Assembly (NCBI GenBank): GCA_963969285.1 | Contig: OZ017738.1 | Coordinates: 387,645,625 to 387,709,624 of the forward strand | DNA from: Odontomyia ornata | Lineage: Eukaryota; Arthropoda; Insecta; Diptera; Stratiomyidae | DNA: 64,000 nt | Reading direction: 5' to 3' | Shown: positions 60,117 to 64,000 of the stretch, in pieces | Numbering within the stretch: the first letter of the stretch is position 1 | Layout: each line of letters starts with the position of its first letter | Position numbers and translations under genes: made by a program | Notes under the pieces: generated by a model | What the model was told of the DNA's origin: nothing | The model's input: the letters and a program-made list of their open reading frames with translations, nothing else | The model's database searches: none

Positions 60117-61606
60117 ATAGTTGGAGTTTCATGTACATAGTAGGAAGGTCATATAGCTAGTAGACCGAGCAGGCACTGAGGAAAGGGGTCAGTTGGGACT
60201 ACGAATGTTCTATTTTTAGTTAGGGAAGTAAGATAAATAGTTTACCTTTACTGTATCACTTAAGAATTTTTTGTTATTTCTATGTTTAGTTTTATTGGAA
60301 TTTCTAAATTTCCTTGACTGAAGTAAGCTCATTTCCATACGACTTATAGATTTCTTGTATACCATTTCTAAAGTGTAGAGAGCAGCGCAAGTCGCAGTTT
60401 GCTGGTGATATACTGGTAAATCATCTGCAGAATACGTGTATCATATGATATTAAGCATAGTAGGTATATGGAATTGTTGCAGAAATTAAAGGCCCTAGAG
60501 GAGTTATAAGGCTACGAAGAAGAAGAAGGTATATGTGATGGCAGTGAAATAAGATTGCAATAAGCAACCATCCATTCAGCAACGTGAGCTGGTGAGCTTA
60601 GTATTCAAATTGTGTTGATTATGTGGCAAGGTGCTGGAGGCTCCTTATAGTATATTTTGGGAAAATCCACGAAAAGTAGGGGGAGTGGTAGGGAGATTAT
60701 TAACAGGAAGCGAAGATCAACTTAACCAAAAAGTACCGCGTAATCAAGCTTTCTTCGAATCAAAAGTCATCCAGCTGAATTGTAATTAATTGATCAATAA
60801 ACTTCACATTTACTTTAAACTACACCATTTCAACTAAGTATTGTAAACGTAGCATGAAGTAGTGTTGGGAGACTTAGGGAATCTACAACTACCTCTTTGT
60901 TAAATGAATGGAATTCGAACATCGCACTTACGTAGACCAAAGGAAAAACTGTTGGATGGAGTCCTCAACACTGGAAAACGTCACTTTCTCACGTAACAGC
61001 TTGATACTCGGAGCTACGATACGTCATGAGTTCCCAATTGACACTCCGCGCTTTCACCATTAGGCAACAGTAACCAATGACTATCAGCTAACAAGGTTCA
61101 ACCACCAAGGTAAATTTTAAACGTTGCCGAGCAATTGGAACTATTCTTATCTGACCGCTTGTATGAACTTCAATGATGGCCAGAAGAATGGGCGAAAGTG
61201 TTTCACGATTCATTTCGCATTTATTAGTACTTCCAGTAGGGTTGGGTGCTATAGATTGCATGTATATATCAAACAGTCTATGGGTCGGCAGTGTTAGTGA
61301 TACATATGTACCTGGGCAGACGTGAATGTAACAGCCAATTAGTCGCAATGAACAAGAGCTAACGCACTCTTTGCAGTTGGTAACGGTTCTAGCTAAGGAC
61401 TCAGAAGGAAGACGGATTTCGCAACTGATCCGTGGATTGAAGCAGTGGCCCGATTGAAGGTAGAGTTAGGTTGACTTCTGCTTCACCCTGCACTTGTGCG
61501 GGCTTGGACGTTCTCATTCTTACCTATACAAGATTCCTAAGCTACAGTCCCCCAACTGAGTGTCTTGCGCAGAAAAGATATATGTTTTTGGTCTACATAG
61601 GATGAG
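60117..61606. other. Unassigned stretch with one LINE/SINE tail scrap
   Basis: Mostly unrecognised. At about 60485-60530 a scrap reads 'aaaggccctagaggagttat' and 'aaggctacgaagaagaag', which matches the shared LINE/SINE 3' tail. Confidence 0.5.
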
Positions 61607-61927
61607 TACCCGCGTACTGTAGTGGTTAGAGCACTCACACCGTAAGACAATGGTCGCTGATTCCAGTCTCGTTAGCAACAACGAGATTTAGTTTGAGTGA
61701 CTCTTTGGATGAAGTATAAGCCCGTAAAGTTATGATGCAATCAGGTTTAAGATCAGAAGGTATCGTGGCTAGGTAGACGGACACAGGGTCAAAGCATGGT
61801 ACTGACCGTATCACATGTCCAAGTTGCCGATATATTTGATCAAGATAATGAGGTACTGTAGCTATCTCTAAGCGAAGGCCCGACAGGCACTGTAGTGCTA
61901 AAGCAAAAAAGCATAAAAAAGATGGGG
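61607..61927 (+). mobile_element. tRNA-derived SINE, copy 2
   Basis: Aligns with 37078-37377 along its length: head 'cgcgtactgtagtggttaga' (A box one or two changes from consensus), B box region 'gctgattccagtctcg', body 'caacgagattta', 'tggatgaagtataagcccg', 'gaggtactgtagctatctct', and tail GAAGGCCCGACAGGCACTGT with 'agtgctaaagcaaaaaagc'. Older than copy 1 judging by substitutions. Confidence 0.82.
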
Positions 61928-62029
61928 TATATAATGTGGTGGCCCTTTTAATGAAGTTGGCGTACTCTCTCCAAAAACCATAATCACAAAGATGCTTGCA
62001 CCCGTTGAAAAATGGAACCATGTAGCAGG

Positions 62030-62720
62030 TGGGGCTTCAAATCAACGAGTCTCAATTAAAAGCCATGTAACAGCCAAAAAGACATCTCCAATAGGTAATA
62101 AGTAACATTTAAGGAATTTAACTTGGAAATTGTGGTTAAAATTCAAAAATTCGTTCATCTTGGCTCCAAGTTGGTAGAGAATGCTAGTGAAACGGCGGAA
62201 ATGAAGCGCAAAATCTAGCTCATGACCAAACTTTTTAATCAGTTTTGTGCATCCTGAAGGCAAACTTCATTGACAGGACAAAATTTAAGTACATAAGTCT
62301 GTGATAAGATCTGTATTATGCTACAGATGTGGGACATGGGCTTTCACTCAAGCCTCCGTAAATGATTTGAATGCTTTCATGCGCACTTTAAGTGCCAAAC
62401 AAAAAGAAGAACAGTAGAGAGTGGGGTATAATCATGTGTTGTATGAACTGTTTGACAGACCAAAGGTTTCCACTATGATAAAACTGTGGAAGCAACAATA
62501 GGCTAGCCAGATTCATACAAAGAATGGACGAAGGGCGAGCATGTAAAAAAGTATTCGTTTGCAAAGTTGAGGGACGAAAACCAGTTGGAATAGCCAGAAA
62601 ACAATGGTCCGACTCAATACACTTCAAATATGGAGGACGCGATCCGATCGAAATAGCTAGAGGCAACCTGAAAGACCAAGACCTGAAATAGGCTGTAGTG
62701 GTACGATGATGACGACATTT
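62030..62720 (+). pseudogene. RTE-like LINE 3' half (copy F)
   Basis: Starts GLQINES (62043) and continues with KIQKFVHLGSKLVENASETA near 62138-62200, the post-RT 'VYLGS' block of this family. Then CGTWAFTQASVNDLNAF, GYNHVLYELFDRPKVSTMIK near 62425-62485, KVFVCKVEGRKPVGIARKQW near 62550-62610, and the tail 'aagacctgaaataggctgta'. Frames shift often. It follows SINE copy 2 in the same orientation. Confidence 0.82.
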
Positions 62721-64000
62721 AAGGCTTATTTTCTGACCAAAAATTATAAAATTGGGGAAATTTTATAAATTTGTTGCTTTTTTTGTGAATGCATAGATAT
62801 TTCAATTACTCCGTTGACGCCTTAAAGCAAACATCCAAACAACCTCTTTCAATGAACGAAATACACTTCTGGCTGAAAATCTGATATAAATTTAATCAAC
62901 TGATTTTTATCCTTGCCCAATTCGAAATTTATATTTATCACACTGATTGAATATATCGTCCTTTTTTTCAAACATCCGTTACTTCCGTTTCGTTGCCTTG
63001 CTAGAGTCAACTGAAGGGTGGCTCCTGCAATCGGAAATTCGTTTGAAGATGTTTACAAACACCATTAGGATATTTCTATCTTCATGCTGCTAAATTGTCG
63101 TCCTGTGTATTATACGAAACATATTTATACTTGAAAAAAATCGGTGAAATACGAAACATCTCTAAATTGGCAAAGTAAATAGTCCAAAATTAAAGAGTTC
63201 GAATAAATAAAACGATAAAAATGAGGGAAATTGAGATTTATTGAAAGAACTTGAACGCCTGAGTATTTTTCATGAAAAACTTATGAATAAGTCGCGTAGG
63301 GTGCTCTATGTTGAAGACAGGGAAAGTACGCAGTTGATTATTAACATATTTAGTTCTTAAAGCTGGATAAATTTATAATGGGACAGTTTCGGAAATCGAC
63401 TTGATTGCAAGTCTCTACAAAAAACGATTCGGAAAAAATAACATTCGAAGGGGGTAGAGACGACAAGCAGGCTTCGTGTTGACCATAGAAGTATAAGATA
63501 AAGGAGAAGGTAATAAGTACTTTTCATATATTAATCTCTAATTTTTTCACAAGCATTTGTTCGAATTTAAGACTGCATTCAAAATTTTTACAATGTTAAG
63601 GATATTAGGGAAAATTTTTAATCTAAAACGTATTAATTTACTTGTGACGTAATGAAAATGGATTAGATCATTATCTGGAAAATATGATGTTACTGTTAGT
63701 TAACTTAAAAATTTGAGTTAAACTATAGGAGTAGTATATAAGCATTTATTTATGTTTTCATCATAGACACATCAAATATTGGGAGTCCATGAATAGTGCA
63801 CACGCACAATTTGTTTTGTTCAAAAATTTAAAAGTCATTGTCAACGTGAACTGAGGAAATAATGGATGACAGATTGATGCTTCAAAATTTGTTGCGATAG
63901 CGTACTAGCTATCACGGAAAGAAAAGAAATTTTTTTTAAAGGAGTGCCAGGTGATCCCCGCCTACACAGACAAATTTCTTATAGGCAAACACAGATACTG
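62721..64000. other. Unassigned AT-rich stretch
   Basis: No gene or repeat recognised up to the window end. Confidence 0.45.

Overview
This is eukaryotic, AT-rich, gene-poor DNA made almost entirely of transposable-element remains. The element mix points to an insect, most likely a fly: RTE-like LINEs with a craniofacial-development-protein-2-like endonuclease, a DD41D (rosa-like) mariner, Tc1 elements, a Penelope-like element (PLE), a ZMYM-type hAT, and a DINE-1-like family with GTCY microsatellites. The fly assignment is inference. I found no intact host gene. The only host-like sequences are a broken WDR6-like pseudogene (about 14.1-15.1 kb, minus), an EGF-like exon (39.6-39.8 kb) and one possible exon end with a GTAAGT donor (13.9 kb).

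Layout. 0-2.9 kb: three-level nest of a Tc1 inside a small MITE inside a DINE-1-like repeat. 4.1-5.3 kb: two opposed DINE-1-like copies. 5.4-7.5 kb: decayed RTE-like LINE. 10.2-13.6 kb: an inverted pair of an unclassified repeat (family E) around another DINE-1-like copy. 14-16 kb: WDR6 pseudogene. 16.5-17.7 kb: a second Tc1-like element, minus. 18.3-19.6 kb: DINE-1-like copy split by a mariner MITE. 20.6-22.9 kb: PLE tail, Tigger-like fragment and a PLE copy on the minus strand. 26.8-31.2 kb: DINE-1-like copy, the parent mariner and two convergent LINE pieces. 31.2-36.5 kb: DINE-1-like copies around a head-to-head PLE pair. 36.5-37.9 kb: LINE split by a tRNA-derived SINE. 40.3-43.6 kb: family E, DINE-1-like, Jockey/I-type and LINE 3' pieces. 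44.66-48.96 kb: hAT with matching TIRs and near-perfect 8-bp target duplication. 50.3-51.2 kb: LINE, minus. 55.0-58.1 kb: decayed Ty3/gypsy body. 58.6-60.1 kb: longest DINE-1-like copy. 61.6-62.7 kb: second SINE followed by a LINE 3' half.

Relationships. The SINEs share their 3' tail with the LINEs, so the LINE machinery probably mobilised them. The 363-bp MITE is a deletion derivative of the DD41D mariner. The DINE-1-like family has two subfamilies whose 5' and 3' subterminal motifs changed together. The PLE ends carry a hammerhead-ribozyme-like core in three copies. Nesting gives a relative order: DINE-1-like copies and LINEs are older; Tc1, the mariner MITE and the SINE came later.
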